This document shows, one piece after another, positions 1 to 8,358 of a stretch of 64,000 nucleotides of DNA (position 1 is its first letter; each line of letters opens with the position of its first letter). A program made the translations under genes and the position numbers. The notes under the pieces were generated by a model. It searched no databases, was not told where the DNA came from, and was given only the letters and a program-made list of their open reading frames with translations. This stretch comes from Bog-473 sp963843365 (GTDB lineage: Bacteria; Actinomycetota; Acidimicrobiia; Acidimicrobiales; RAAP-2): assembly GCA_963843365.1 (NCBI GenBank), contig CAWJKG010000003.1:1176763-1240762 (forward strand), read 5' to 3'.

Positions 1-603
1 GCGGTAGCGCAGGTAGGTCGGCCAGTAGCGCGCCGGGAGCAGGCGCTCCAGGAGGGCCGAGCCGTCGAGGGGCGGGATCGGGATCAGGTTGAAGATGCAG
101 AGCCACACGTTGACCAGACCGATGTAGAAGACGATCTGCGCGCCGGTGGGGATGACGCCGGACGAGGGCAGCCCGGGTCGGATCACCCGGATGAAGACGA
201 CGGCGGCCACGGCGGCGATGAGCGCGTTGGTGAGTGGTCCGGCCAAGGACACCAGCACGCCCTCGTTGCGCGGCCGGCGCAGCTTCGCCACGTTCACCGG
301 CACCGGCTTGGCCCAGCCGAACACACCGGCGCCGGCCAGGGAGAGCAGCGCCGGCACAATCAGCGTTCCGACGGGGTCGACATGCACGACCGGATTGAGG
401 CTGAGGCGACCGGCCCGCTTCGCCGTGTCGTCGCCGAAGGCGTTGGCCACCCAGCCGTGCGACACCTCGTGCAGAATGATGGAGGGCACGATGACGCAGA
501 AGATGATGACTTCCTGCTGGGTGATGTGGTGGGTCCGGTACAGCGCGACGAACACGACGACACCCGCCAGGATCCACAGGGTTCGCTTGGTTCGCTGATC
601 CAT
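1..603 (-). CDS. Site-2 protease family membrane metalloprotease (3' truncated by window edge)
   Basis: The reading frame starts with ATG at 603 and is still open at base 1, so only the first 201 residues are present. It encodes an intramembrane zinc metalloprotease of the M50/site-2 family, which cleaves membrane proteins within the bilayer. Visible hallmarks are the zinc-binding HEVSH motif (around residue 43), the NPVVHVDP motif about 25 residues later, and NLIPIPPLDGS near the C-terminal end of the visible part, matching the second catalytic NxxPxPPLDG motif. Several hydrophobic stretches fit transmembrane helices. It is the last gene of a long minus-strand run (TraR, XerD, NUDIX, PyrG). 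The substrate cannot be inferred. Confidence 0.9.
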   Translation of the reverse strand, partial: MDQRTKRTLWILAGVVVFVALYRTHHITQQEVIIFCVIVPSIILHEVSHGWVANAFGDDTAKRAGRLSLNPVVHVDPVGTLIVPALLSLAGAGVFGWAKPVPVNVAKLRRPRNEGVLVSLAGPLTNALIAAVAAVVFIRVIRPGLPSSGVIPTGAQIVFYIGLVNVWLCIFNLIPIPPLDGSALLERLLPARYWPTYLRYR

Positions 604-639
604 CGGTCGGCGCCCCGAAGGGGCTCCGGGTGGACGCAC

Positions 640-996
640 CTAGTGCTTGGCGGCGTCGGCGATGCAGAGGCGCGCGGCCGGCATGGCCTCGAGCCGGGCG
701 GCGCCGATGGGCTTCCCGCACACCTCGCACAGGCCGTAGGTGCCGGCGTCGAGGCGCGCGATGGCGGCCTCCACCTCGTCCAGGGCCTCCTGGAGCTCGG
801 TGGCCAGGCGCTCGGCCTCACCCCGTTCCGCCGTGACCTGGCTCGAGTCCGCGAAGTTGGAGTCGTAGTTCAGACCGCTGCCCTGGTCGGCGAACCCCAG
901 TTCCGTCAGCTGGGCCTGCAGGCCCGCCCGCTCCGTGCGCAGGAGGGCGGCAAAATCGACGTCGGCGGTCTCCGCCGTGGGGGCCTCGTTCGGCAT
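640..996 (-). CDS. TraR/DksA C4-type zinc finger family protein
   Basis: A 118-residue protein with an N-terminal helical region, an acidic coiled-coil-like middle (residues about 55-85) and a C-terminal zinc-finger-like segment, LCEVCGKPIG, followed by LCIADA. This is the layout of small actinobacterial TraR/DksA-like proteins, which bind the RNA polymerase secondary channel or have unknown roles. Only three cysteines are present in the finger (CxxC plus one); the canonical fourth is missing. The gene lies directly downstream of xerD. The open xerD frame runs into it by 90 bases, probably because the xerD stop is lost to an indel. Confidence 0.8.
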   Translation of the reverse strand: MPNEAPTAETADVDFAALLRTERAGLQAQLTELGFADQGSGLNYDSNFADSSQVTAERGEAERLATELQEALDEVEAAIARLDAGTYGLCEVCGKPIGAARLEAMPAARLCIADAAKH

Positions 997-1991
997 GGGG
1001 TCATGCTACGCGGTCGGTCCCCCTCTTTGTCCCGCCCACGTCCCGCCCGCGGGTGGGCCCCCTCGTAGGCACGCCGGAGGTGCTCCGCCGAGACCTTCGT
1101 GTAGCGCTGGGTCGTGGCGATGGAGGCGTGGCCGAGCAGTTCCTGGACGACCCGCACGTCGGCCCCGCGGCCCAGCATGTGGGTGGCGCAGGAGTGGCGC
1201 AGCACGTGGGGGCTGACCTTCTCCGCCAGGCCGACGCGTCCGGCGTACTTCTTGACGACCCCGTAGATCCCCACGCGGGACAGCCGGCCCCCACGGGCGT
1301 TGAGGAAGACGGCCTCGGCATCGCTCCGGCTGCGCCACTTCTTCGGCACCAGCAGGGGCCGGCCCTGGCCCGACAGCCAGTCCGCCAGCGCGGCGCGGGC
1401 GAGGGAGCCGAGGGGGACCACGCGCTCCTTGTCACCCTTGCCCAGCACGCGCAGCAGCGGCAGATCGGTGGCTTCGACCGCGGCCACGACGTCGCCGAGG
1501 TTCAGCCCCGCCGCCTCGCTCACGCGGGCGCCGGTGGCGTAGAGGACCTCGAGCAGGGCCCGGTCGCGCAGCACCAGGGGCCCCGTCCCGACGACCGCTC
1601 CCAGGAGCAGCTCCGTCTCCTCCTCGGCCAGCGCCTTGGGCAGCATGTCGGTGACCGAGACGGACGGCAGGTCGAGCGTCGGGTCGTCGGCGCGGACGCC
1701 CTCCTCGACCAGGAAGCGGTGGAAGCCGCGGATGCTCGAGAGCGCGCGCGGCCACCGAGGCCGCGTGGTGCGTCCGCCGCAGCTGCTCCAGGTGCGCGGC
1801 CACCTCGGCGCCCGTGGCCTGCTCCATGCCGCGCCCGCCCAGTCCCTCCTGGTAGGTCGCGGGTCGCGGCGGTAGGCGGCGAGCGTGCGCGGCGAGCGGC
1901 CGCGTTCCACCTCGAGCCACGAGAGGAACTCCTCCGCGTCGCGGGGCAGCGCCGCCGTCACGGGGATCCGCCCCGGCGCGCCAGCGCTCAC
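906..1991 (-). CDS. xerD: Tyrosine recombinase XerD-type, interrupted by two compensating frameshifts
   Basis: Site-specific tyrosine recombinase of the XerC/XerD group, used for chromosome dimer resolution. The N-terminal SAM-like domain begins after GTG 1991 (EEFLSWLEVERGRSPRTLAAY). The catalytic domain shows ATGARVSEAAGL (first catalytic Arg), HVLRHSCATHML (His-x-x-Arg) and LLGHASIATTQRYTKV with the nucleophile Tyr. Between about 1866 and 1745 the conserved sequence (TYQEGLGGRG..., EVAAHLEQLRR, AASVA) lies in another frame. One base is missing near 1860 and one extra near 1747, which restores the frame. Conserved homology ends near 1050 (RRAYEGAHPRA); the rest overlaps the TraR gene. The start overlaps the end of the NUDIX gene. 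Confidence 0.82.
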   Translation of the reverse strand: MSAGAPGRIPVTAALPRDAEEFLSWLEVERGRSPRTLAAYRRDPRPTRRDWAGAAWSRPRAPRWPRTWSSCGGRTTRPRWPRALSSIRGFHRFLVEEGVRADDPTLDLPSVSVTDMLPKALAEEETELLLGAVVGTGPLVLRDRALLEVLYATGARVSEAAGLNLGDVVAAVEATDLPLLRVLGKGDKERVVPLGSLARAALADWLSGQGRPLLVPKKWRSRSDAEAVFLNARGGRLSRVGIYGVVKKYAGRVGLAEKVSPHVLRHSCATHMLGRGADVRVVQELLGHASIATTQRYTKVSAEHLRRAYEGAHPRAGRGRDKEGDRPRSMTPCRTRPPRRRPPTSILPPSCARSGRACRPS

Positions 1992-2514
1992 GGGCCAGGA
2001 AGAGGCCCAGCAGCGTCGTCTCGTCCTTGAGCGTCCCGTCGGCCATGAGCGCGTCGAGGTCGTCGAGGTGGACTGTCTCGACGGTCATGTAGCCCTCCTC
2101 CACGCCGTCGGGGCGCGCCGGTATGGCGGACAGGCCGGTCGCCAGGTAGATGCGGGTGTGCTGGTCGCTGATCCCCGGGGTGTTCCAGGTCCCGACCAGC
2201 AGCTCCCAGTGGGTCGCCTCCAGGCCGGCCTCCTCGGCCAGCTCGCGCCGGGCCGCGTCCTCGGGCCCCTCGCCGTCCTTGTCGCAGGTGCCGGCCGGGA
2301 TCTCGAGCACCAGCGCGTCCACGGCGGCGCGGTACTGGCGCACCAGCGTGACCGTCCCGTCCTCGTGCAGGGGGACGACGGTGACCGCGCCCGGGTGGCG
2401 GATGACGAAGCGGTCGAAAGGCTTCCCGTCGGGGTCCAGCAGGTGGAAGCGGTCGACCCGGAACAGCCAGGCCCGGAGGAGCTCCTCCTCCGAGACGCGG
2501 CGGAACCCCGGCAC
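1981..2514 (-). CDS. NUDIX hydrolase, ADP-ribose pyrophosphatase-like
   Basis: Starts at GTG 2514, four bases after the pyrG stop, so it is probably co-transcribed. The NUDIX signature is clear: EIPAGTCDKDGE followed by AARRELAEEAGLEA, the ADP-ribose pyrophosphatase/MutT variety, which hydrolyses nucleoside diphosphates linked to X. The fold appears complete by LLGLFLARERW near 1981. However, the frame has no stop until 1432 and runs through the xerD gene. The true end should be close to the xerD start, so a stop-destroying indel near the junction is likely and the 3' coordinate is an estimate. The substrate is not fixed by the sequence. Confidence 0.82.
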
Positions 2515-2518
2515 GCCC

Positions 2519-4159
2519 CTAGGTGACGGCGTCGAGGTCGAGCAGGTGGGGCTCGCGTCCCTCCGCCCGCTCCAGTGCCGCGGCGACCAGCTCGCGGAAG
2601 AGGGGGTGGGCCCGGTCGGGCCGGCTCTTGAACTCGGGGTGGGCCTGGGTGGCCACCCAGTAGGGATGGTCCTCCAACTCGACGAACTCGACCAGGCGGC
2701 CGTCGGGCGAAATGCCCGAGCACACGAGCCCGGCTGCCTCGAGCTTGGCCTTGTAGCGGTTGTTGAACTCGAAGCGGTGGCGGTGGCGTTCGGTGACGCC
2801 GAGCGTGCCGTAGGCCTTGGCCACCCTCGAATTGGCCACCAGTGCCGCCTGGTACGACCCGAGACGCATGGTGCCGCCCTTCTCGGTCACCTCGGCCTGG
2901 TCGGGCATGAGGTCGATCACCATGTCCGGGGAGAGGCTGTCGAACTCGCGCGAGTTGGCCCGCTCCAGGCCGAGGCGGTCGCGGGCCACGGAGATCACCA
3001 TGACGTGGAGGCCGAGGCACAGGCCGAGACACGGGATGCCGTTGTCGCGGGTGTAGCCGGCCGCCGCGATCATGCCCTCGATGCCCCGCTCGCCGAACCC
3101 GCCGGGGATCACGACGGCGTCGAGGCCCCGCAGACGGTCCGTCCCGAGCAGCCCGGGCACCAGCTCGGCGTCGATCCAGTCGAGCTCGACACTGGCCCCG
3201 TGGTGGAAGCCGGCGTGGCGCAACGCCTCGACCACGGACATGTAGGCGTCGGGCATGTTCACGTACTTGCCCACAATGCCGATCTTCACGCGTCGCGACA
3301 GCGACTCCACCCGGTTGACGAGCGCCTCCCACTCGGAGATGTCGATGGGGTGGGCCGTCTCGTCGATGCCGAGGGCGCGGCAGATGTAGGCGTCGAGCCC
3401 CTGCTCGTGCAGGACGAGGGGGATCTCGTAGATGCTCGGCGCGTCGACGGCCGACACCACGGCGTCGATGGCCACGTCGCACTGCAGCGAGATCTTGCGC
3501 TTCAGCCCGTCGGAGATGGGCTTGTCGCTCCGGCACACGATCACGTCCGGCTGAATACCGCGGCTGCGCAGCTCGGTGACCGAGTGCTGGGTGGGCTTGG
3601 TCTTCTGCTCGCCCGACACGAGATACGGGACCAGGGTGAGGTGCATGTAGCAGACGTTGTCCCGCCCGATGTCGCGCCGGAACTGCCGGATCGCCTCAAT
3701 GAAGGGCACGATCTCGATGTCGCCGACGGTCCCGCCGATCTCCACGATGACGATGTCGACGTCCTCGTCGGCCAGCCGCTTGATGCGGTCCTTGATCTCG
3801 TCGGTGACGTGGGGGATGACCTGCACGGTGCGGCCGAGGAAGTCGCCGCGCCGCTCCTTCTCGATGACGGAGCGGTAGACCCCGCCGGTCGTCGTGTTGG
3901 AGCGCTTGGACAGGTTCTCGTCGATGAAGCGCTCGTAGTGGCCGAGGTCGAGGTCGGTCTCGCCGCCGTCCTCGGTGACGAAGACCTCGCCGTGCTCGCC
4001 CGGGTTCATCGTCCCGGGGTCGACGTTGATGTAGGGGTCGAGCTTGCACATCGTCACCCGGAGGCCACGGCACTTGAGGAGCCGGCCCAGCGAGGAGGCG
4101 GTGAGACCCTTCCCGAGCGAGCTCGAGACACCGCCGGTGACGAAGATGAACTTGCTCAC
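2519..4159 (-). CDS. pyrG: CTP synthase
   Basis: A 546-residue full-length CTP synthase, which makes CTP from UTP, ATP and glutamine in the cytosol. The N-terminal synthetase domain opens with KFIFVTGGVSSSLGKG (P-loop-like), followed by DPYINVDPGTMNPGEHGEVFVT. The C-terminal class I glutaminase domain has the nucleophile region CLGLCLGLHVM and the His/Glu pair in QAHPEFKSRP. The start is ATG 4159. The stop is a TAG at 2519-2521, followed at once by the NUDIX gene. Upstream, 83 bases separate it from recN on the same strand. The recN-pyrG-NUDIX-xerD order is common in actinobacteria. Confidence 0.97.
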   Translation of the reverse strand: MSKFIFVTGGVSSSLGKGLTASSLGRLLKCRGLRVTMCKLDPYINVDPGTMNPGEHGEVFVTEDGGETDLDLGHYERFIDENLSKRSNTTTGGVYRSVIEKERRGDFLGRTVQVIPHVTDEIKDRIKRLADEDVDIVIVEIGGTVGDIEIVPFIEAIRQFRRDIGRDNVCYMHLTLVPYLVSGEQKTKPTQHSVTELRSRGIQPDVIVCRSDKPISDGLKRKISLQCDVAIDAVVSAVDAPSIYEIPLVLHEQGLDAYICRALGIDETAHPIDISEWEALVNRVESLSRRVKIGIVGKYVNMPDAYMSVVEALRHAGFHHGASVELDWIDAELVPGLLGTDRLRGLDAVVIPGGFGERGIEGMIAAAGYTRDNGIPCLGLCLGLHVMVISVARDRLGLERANSREFDSLSPDMVIDLMPDQAEVTEKGGTMRLGSYQAALVANSRVAKAYGTLGVTERHRHRFEFNNRYKAKLEAAGLVCSGISPDGRLVEFVELEDHPYWVATQAHPEFKSRPDRAHPLFRELVAAALERAEGREPHLLDLDAVT

Positions 4160-4242
4160 GCCGCCTTCGGCGCGCCGAGCAAGGGGGCGGGTGATCGGTG
4201 CACCCGACCACGATAATCGACGGCGACCGAACGCGCGGTGGA

Positions 4243-5841
4243 CTACCGCCCCTGCGGCGCGCCGAGCAGCTCGCGGGCGTGGGCCCGGGCGGCGTCGCTG
4301 TCCGGGTGCCCCGAGAGCATCCGGGAGAGCTCCGTGACACGCTCCTCGTCGAGCACCGCGGTTGCCGCCGTGACGGTGCGGCCGCGGGCCTCGCCCTTGA
4401 CGACACGGATCTGCGCGTCGGCCTGCGCCGCCACCTGGGCCAGGTGGGTGACCACGAGCACCTGGCGGTCGCGCCCGACCTCGTGCAGGGCCTCGCCCAG
4501 GGCCAGGGCCGCCGCCCCGCCGACCCCGGCGTCGACCTCGTCGAAGACCATGGTCTGCGGTCCGCCCATGCCGACCAGGCGGATGGCGAGCATGGCCCGC
4601 GCCAACTCGCCTCCCGACGCCGCCCGGGCGAGGGGCTGGACCGCCTCGCCGACGTTGGCCCCCAGCGCGAGCTCGACGGGCTCACCCGCGCCGTCGGGGG
4701 CCACCCGCACCTCGAGCCGCGCCCCGGCCATGGCGAGCGCGCCCAGCCGCCGGCCCACCTGGTCGGCGAAGGAGCCGGCGGCGCGGGCCCGGACCGTGCG
4801 CACGGCCGCCTCGGCCTGGGCCAGCTCCTCCCGGCGCGTGGCGCGCTCAGCCTGCAGGCGGGCGCCCTCGGCTTCGGCGTTCTCCAACGCGGCCAGTCGC
4901 GCCGCGCCCTCGCGGCCGTAATCCATGACGGCGCGCAGGTCCTCGCCGTACTTGCGCCGCAGCTCGGCCAGCAGGCGCCGCCGTTCCTGCACCGCGGCGA
5001 GGCGCTCGGGGTCGTCCTCCCAGCCCTCGACCTCGTCGCGCAGCCCGCGGGCGAGGTCGGACAGGTCCACGGCGGCGGCGGCCAGCCGGGCCTGAACCTC
5101 CTCGAAGGAGGCGCGGCCGGCCAGCGCGGCACCGGCCCGGCCGAGCAGGTCGAGCACGCCCCCGTCGCCGGCCGGGTCGACGAGCTCCAGTGCCTCGAGC
5201 GCAGCGGCGCGGTAGGCCCCGGCGTCGGCCAGGCGGTCCTCCTCGAGCCGCAGGACGGCGTCCTCGTCGGGGTCCTCGAGCCCGGCGCGGGCGATCTCCT
5301 CCACCTGGTAGCGCAGCACGTCGGCCTCGCGGGCCCGCTGCTGGGCGTCGCCGCCCAGCGCGGCCAGGGCGTCGTCGAGCGCGTGGAGCTGGCTGCGGAT
5401 GGCCCGGACCCGGCTCAGGTCGGTGCCGGCGAAGGCGTCGAGCACGGCGCGCTGCGCGGCGGGGGTGACCAGGGCGCGGTGCTCGTGCTGCCCGTGGATC
5501 TCCACCAGCTCGGCGGCCGCCTCGCCGAGCGCGGCCAGCGGCGCCATGCGCCCGTCCACCCAGGCCCGGGACCGTCCCTCGGCGGGCACGGTCCGGGTGA
5601 GGATCACCTCGCGGGCGTCCTGGCCCGCTCCCACCTCGAAGCGGGCCTCGACCAGGGCCTCGCCGGCGCCGGTGCGCACCAGGCCGGCATGGGCCCGGCC
5701 GCCCAGGACCAGCTGCAGCGCCTCGACCACCAGGGTCTTGCCGGCCCCCGTCTCACCGGTGAGCGCGGTCATGCCGGGACCGAAGGCGAGTGTCAGGTCC
5801 TCGATGACGCCGAGGTCGCGCACGTGCAGATCCGTCAGCAC
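4243..5841 (-). CDS. recN: DNA repair protein RecN
   Basis: A 532-residue SMC-like ATPase acting in double-strand-break repair. The N-terminal half carries Walker A in ALTGETGAGKTLVVEAL (residues about 28-44). A long Ala/Glu/Arg-rich coiled-coil region follows. The C-terminal half has the ABC signature region ASGGELARAMLAIRL and Walker B TMVFDEVDAGVGG, then the D-loop/His switch VVTHLAQVAAQAD. Slightly shorter than typical RecN (about 550-580 residues) but with all ATPase motifs. It follows nadK with a six-base gap, so the two are likely one operon. No LexA box is visible immediately upstream. Confidence 0.95.
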   Translation of the reverse strand: MLTDLHVRDLGVIEDLTLAFGPGMTALTGETGAGKTLVVEALQLVLGGRAHAGLVRTGAGEALVEARFEVGAGQDAREVILTRTVPAEGRSRAWVDGRMAPLAALGEAAAELVEIHGQHEHRALVTPAAQRAVLDAFAGTDLSRVRAIRSQLHALDDALAALGGDAQQRAREADVLRYQVEEIARAGLEDPDEDAVLRLEEDRLADAGAYRAAALEALELVDPAGDGGVLDLLGRAGAALAGRASFEEVQARLAAAAVDLSDLARGLRDEVEGWEDDPERLAAVQERRRLLAELRRKYGEDLRAVMDYGREGAARLAALENAEAEGARLQAERATRREELAQAEAAVRTVRARAAGSFADQVGRRLGALAMAGARLEVRVAPDGAGEPVELALGANVGEAVQPLARAASGGELARAMLAIRLVGMGGPQTMVFDEVDAGVGGAAALALGEALHEVGRDRQVLVVTHLAQVAAQADAQIRVVKGEARGRTVTAATAVLDEERVTELSRMLSGHPDSDAARAHARELLGAPQGR

Positions 5842-5847
5842 GCGCGC

Positions 5848-6717
5848 TCACCCCTCCCGGTGCGCCAGCAGCCGGAAGCGGAGAATGCCCCCGAAGGTCT
5901 GCGGCTCGTGGCGCACGACACGGACCGGCCGCGCCGCCACGGTGCAGGTGACCGTGGACCCGGGCTGCAGGCGACCGACCTCCTGCCCGTCGATGACGAG
6001 GACGCCGGCCCGGTCCGGCGCGATCTCGACCGTCACCGCCTGCTCGTCGGTCAGCACGAGGCTGCGGTCCAGCGAGAAATGGGGCGCCACCGGGGTCAGC
6101 ACCATGGCGCGCAGCGTGGGTGCCAGGATCGGCCCGCCGGCGGAGAGGTTGTAGGCGGTCGACCCCGTGGGCGTGGCCACGATGAGGCCGTCGGCCGAAT
6201 AGGTCAGGGCCTCCTCGCCGTCCACCCAGGTGGCCAGGCGCACCGTGTGGCCGAAGTCGATCTTCTCGATCACCACCTCGTTCAGGGCCAAGAGGGCCGT
6301 CCTGTCATCACCGAGCGAACGGTCCGCGATGACCACGTCGAGCGCGCAGCGCGCCTCGATGATGGCCTTGCCCTCGAAGAACCGCGTCAGCGCGCCCCGC
6401 ACCTGGCCCGGCAACAGGTCGGGCAGGTAGCCCAGGCGGCCGAAGTTCACCCCGAGGACCGGCACGTCCTCGGTGGCGGCCAGCCGCACCACCCGCAGGA
6501 AGGTGCCGTCGCCACCCATGCTCACCGCCACCGTCGTCCCCCCGAAGTCGACGTCGGCCAGCTCGACGTCCGTGCCGGCCTCGCACACCTTGTCGGGCCC
6601 GCTGAACTGGAGGATGCGGGCGGTGTCGCCGCGCTCGGTCAGCCAGGTCGCCGTGTCGGTGGCCAGCGCCAGCGCGTCGGGGCGGTCGGGGTGGACCAGG
6701 AAGGTGACGGTGGCCAT
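5848..6717 (-). CDS. nadK: NAD kinase
   Basis: A 289-residue ATP-dependent NAD kinase that makes NADP. Diagnostic motifs are SMGGDGTFLR (phosphate-binding GGDGT, residues about 67-76), LNEVVIEK, and the TPTGSTAYNLSAGGPI loop. The length is typical. The start is ATG 6717, 11 bases after the tlyA stop at 6729, and the stop is 6 bases before recN. The order tlyA-nadK-recN is a conserved actinobacterial gene string, which supports the assignment. Confidence 0.97.
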   Translation of the reverse strand: MATVTFLVHPDRPDALALATDTATWLTERGDTARILQFSGPDKVCEAGTDVELADVDFGGTTVAVSMGGDGTFLRVVRLAATEDVPVLGVNFGRLGYLPDLLPGQVRGALTRFFEGKAIIEARCALDVVIADRSLGDDRTALLALNEVVIEKIDFGHTVRLATWVDGEEALTYSADGLIVATPTGSTAYNLSAGGPILAPTLRAMVLTPVAPHFSLDRSLVLTDEQAVTVEIAPDRAGVLVIDGQEVGRLQPGSTVTCTVAARPVRVVRHEPQTFGGILRFRLLAHREG

Positions 6718-6728
6718 CGGCGGGCGGC

Positions 6729-7607
6729 TCAGCCGGCCGGAGCGGCCGGAGCGGCCGGAGGGCCCGGCGGGAGATGTCCGTCCGCCTCCGCCACGGCGGC
6801 GCGGAACAGGGCGGCGGTCTCCCCGGGTCGGCCTTCGCCGCTGCCCTTGCGGGCGTGCACCAGGAACTCGACGTTGCCGGCCGATCCGGTCAGGGGCGAA
6901 GCCATCGCTCCCATGATGCCGGTTTTCGCGACATGCAGCGCGGACGCCACGCCCTCGAGGGCGGCCAGCCAGAGCGCCGGGTCCCGGATCACCCCCTTGC
7001 CCCGGGACACGGCGGCGCGGCCCGCCTCGAACTGCGGCTTGACCAGGAGGACGAGGTCGGCGCCGGGCGCCGCCACCGGACCCGTCAAGGCGGGGACCAC
7101 GCTGCGCAGGGAGATGAAGCTCAGGTCGGCCACCACCACCGGGCAGGGCTCGAAGGCGGGGTCGGCGGCCACCAGGTCCGCCGGGGTGAGCGTGCGCACG
7201 TTGGTGCGCTCCAGGACGGTCACCTCGGGGTGGGTGCGCAGCGAGGGGTGCAGCTGCCCGTGGCCGACGTCGACGGCGTAGACGTGGGCCGCGCCCCGCT
7301 GCAGCAGGCAGTCGGTGAAGCCGCCGGTGGAGGCACCGGCATCGAGCGCGCGCCGGCCCGTGACGGGGATCGGGAACCGGTCCAGTGCGGCGGCCAGCTT
7401 GAGGCCGCCCCGGCCCACGTAGGGCAGCGGCGGCCCGAGGAGGACGACGGGCTCGTCCGGGGCGACCAGGCGGGCGGCCTTGTCGGCGCGGGTGCCCGAC
7501 ACCAGGACGGTGCCGGCCGCGACGGCGGCCTGGGCCTCCTGCCGGGACTCGACGAGGCCGCGTCGCACGAGCTCGGCATCGAGCCGGCGGCGGGCCCCTC
7601 CGCTCAG
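6729..7607 (-). CDS. tlyA: TlyA family rRNA (cytidine-2'-O)-methyltransferase; start uncertain
   Basis: An S4 RNA-binding domain (RRRLDAELVRRGL...GTVLVSG) is followed by an FtsJ-like SAM methyltransferase domain (DAGASTGGFTDCLLQRGA, then VVADLSFISLR and LVKPQFEAG). TlyA proteins 2'-O-methylate cytidines in 16S/23S rRNA; some were annotated as hemolysins. The S4 domain begins before any usable ATG or GTG. A CTG at 7607 overlaps the upstream TGA, while the first GTG (7568) would remove the first S4 residues. I list the CTG, but a small indel that removed a normal start is as likely. The C-terminus has a Pro/Ala-rich tail. Confidence 0.88.
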   Translation of the reverse strand: MSGGARRRLDAELVRRGLVESRQEAQAAVAAGTVLVSGTRADKAARLVAPDEPVVLLGPPLPYVGRGGLKLAAALDRFPIPVTGRRALDAGASTGGFTDCLLQRGAAHVYAVDVGHGQLHPSLRTHPEVTVLERTNVRTLTPADLVAADPAFEPCPVVVADLSFISLRSVVPALTGPVAAPGADLVLLVKPQFEAGRAAVSRGKGVIRDPALWLAALEGVASALHVAKTGIMGAMASPLTGSAGNVEFLVHARKGSGEGRPGETAALFRAAVAEADGHLPPGPPAAPAAPAG

Positions 7608-8317
7608 CTGGCGGCCTTCTTGGACGCCGAGTCGTTGGCCTCGGTGACCTTCTTGCCGTGCGACTTCTTCGCCTCGGTCTTGGCGGTGCTCGTCGGCGTC
7701 TTGATGCCGGGCAGCCGCGACGGCGCCAGCGTGGTGGCCGCGTCGCGGGCCCGGGTCGCCGTCTTGCCGGCCTGTGCCGTCACGTCCTTGGCGGCCTTGC
7801 CGGCCTGCGCGGTGACGCCCTTGGCCGTCTGGCCCGCCTTGTTGGTGGCGTCCTTGGCGGTCTTGCCGGCCTTGGCCGTGGCGTCCTTGGCCGCCTTGCC
7901 GGCCTGCGCGGTGACGTCCCGGGCGGCCTGGCCGGCCTTGCTGGCGGTGCTGGCCGTGCTGGTGACGGTGTTGGTGACGGTGCTGGTGGCCGTGGTGGTG
8001 GCGCCCTTGGTGGCGGTGCGGCCGGCCTTGGCCGACTTCTTGAGGACCTCCGCCACCTGGTTGGCGATGGACTCGAGGGACTTCGGCTCGATCCTCTCGA
8101 GCTGGGCCGCCACCTCGCGGCGCACGAGCTCGATCACCTGCTCGCTGGACCTGCGGCTTCGTTCGACCAAGTTGTCGATCCACTCCTGAGCCTGGCTGCG
8201 CTGGATGTCGCCGGCGTTCACCAACTCTCGCACGATCTCCTCGGCCCGGCCGCGGCTGACCTGTCCGAGGACGGTTCCCGCATCGAGGTACTTGCGTATG
8301 CGCTCATTGCTTGCCAT
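7604..8317 (-). CDS. Phasin-like protein with Ala/Lys/Thr repeat tail
   Basis: A 237-residue protein. The N-terminal 110 residues are predicted helical (GRAEEIVRELVNAGDI, AQEWIDNLVERSRRSSEQV, REVAAQLERIEPKSLESIA) and resemble polyhydroxyalkanoate-granule phasins or their regulators. The C-terminal half is a series of 11-12-residue repeats of the type AGKAAKDATAKAGKTAKD, resembling LEA group 3 or histone-H1-like amphipathic segments. Start ATG 8317; the stop overlaps the presumed tlyA start. The TGG-free repeat region is visible in the DNA at 7740-7990. Role unknown: granule binding, membrane association or DNA compaction are all possible. Confidence 0.75.
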   Translation of the reverse strand: MASNERIRKYLDAGTVLGQVSRGRAEEIVRELVNAGDIQRSQAQEWIDNLVERSRRSSEQVIELVRREVAAQLERIEPKSLESIANQVAEVLKKSAKAGRTATKGATTTATSTVTNTVTSTASTASKAGQAARDVTAQAGKAAKDATAKAGKTAKDATNKAGQTAKGVTAQAGKAAKDVTAQAGKTATRARDAATTLAPSRLPGIKTPTSTAKTEAKKSHGKKVTEANDSASKKAAS

Positions 8318-8358
8318 TACACAACAGTATCCAGAGTGCTAGCTGGCTGCAAGCACTT

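Noticed and set aside
2150..7281. Very long plus-strand open frames (688 and 1027 codons)
   Set aside because: They are antisense to NUDIX/pyrG and to recN/nadK/tlyA, whose products are unmistakable. High GC leaves the opposite strand free of stops, and the translated sequences are His/Gly/Arg-rich with no family resemblance.
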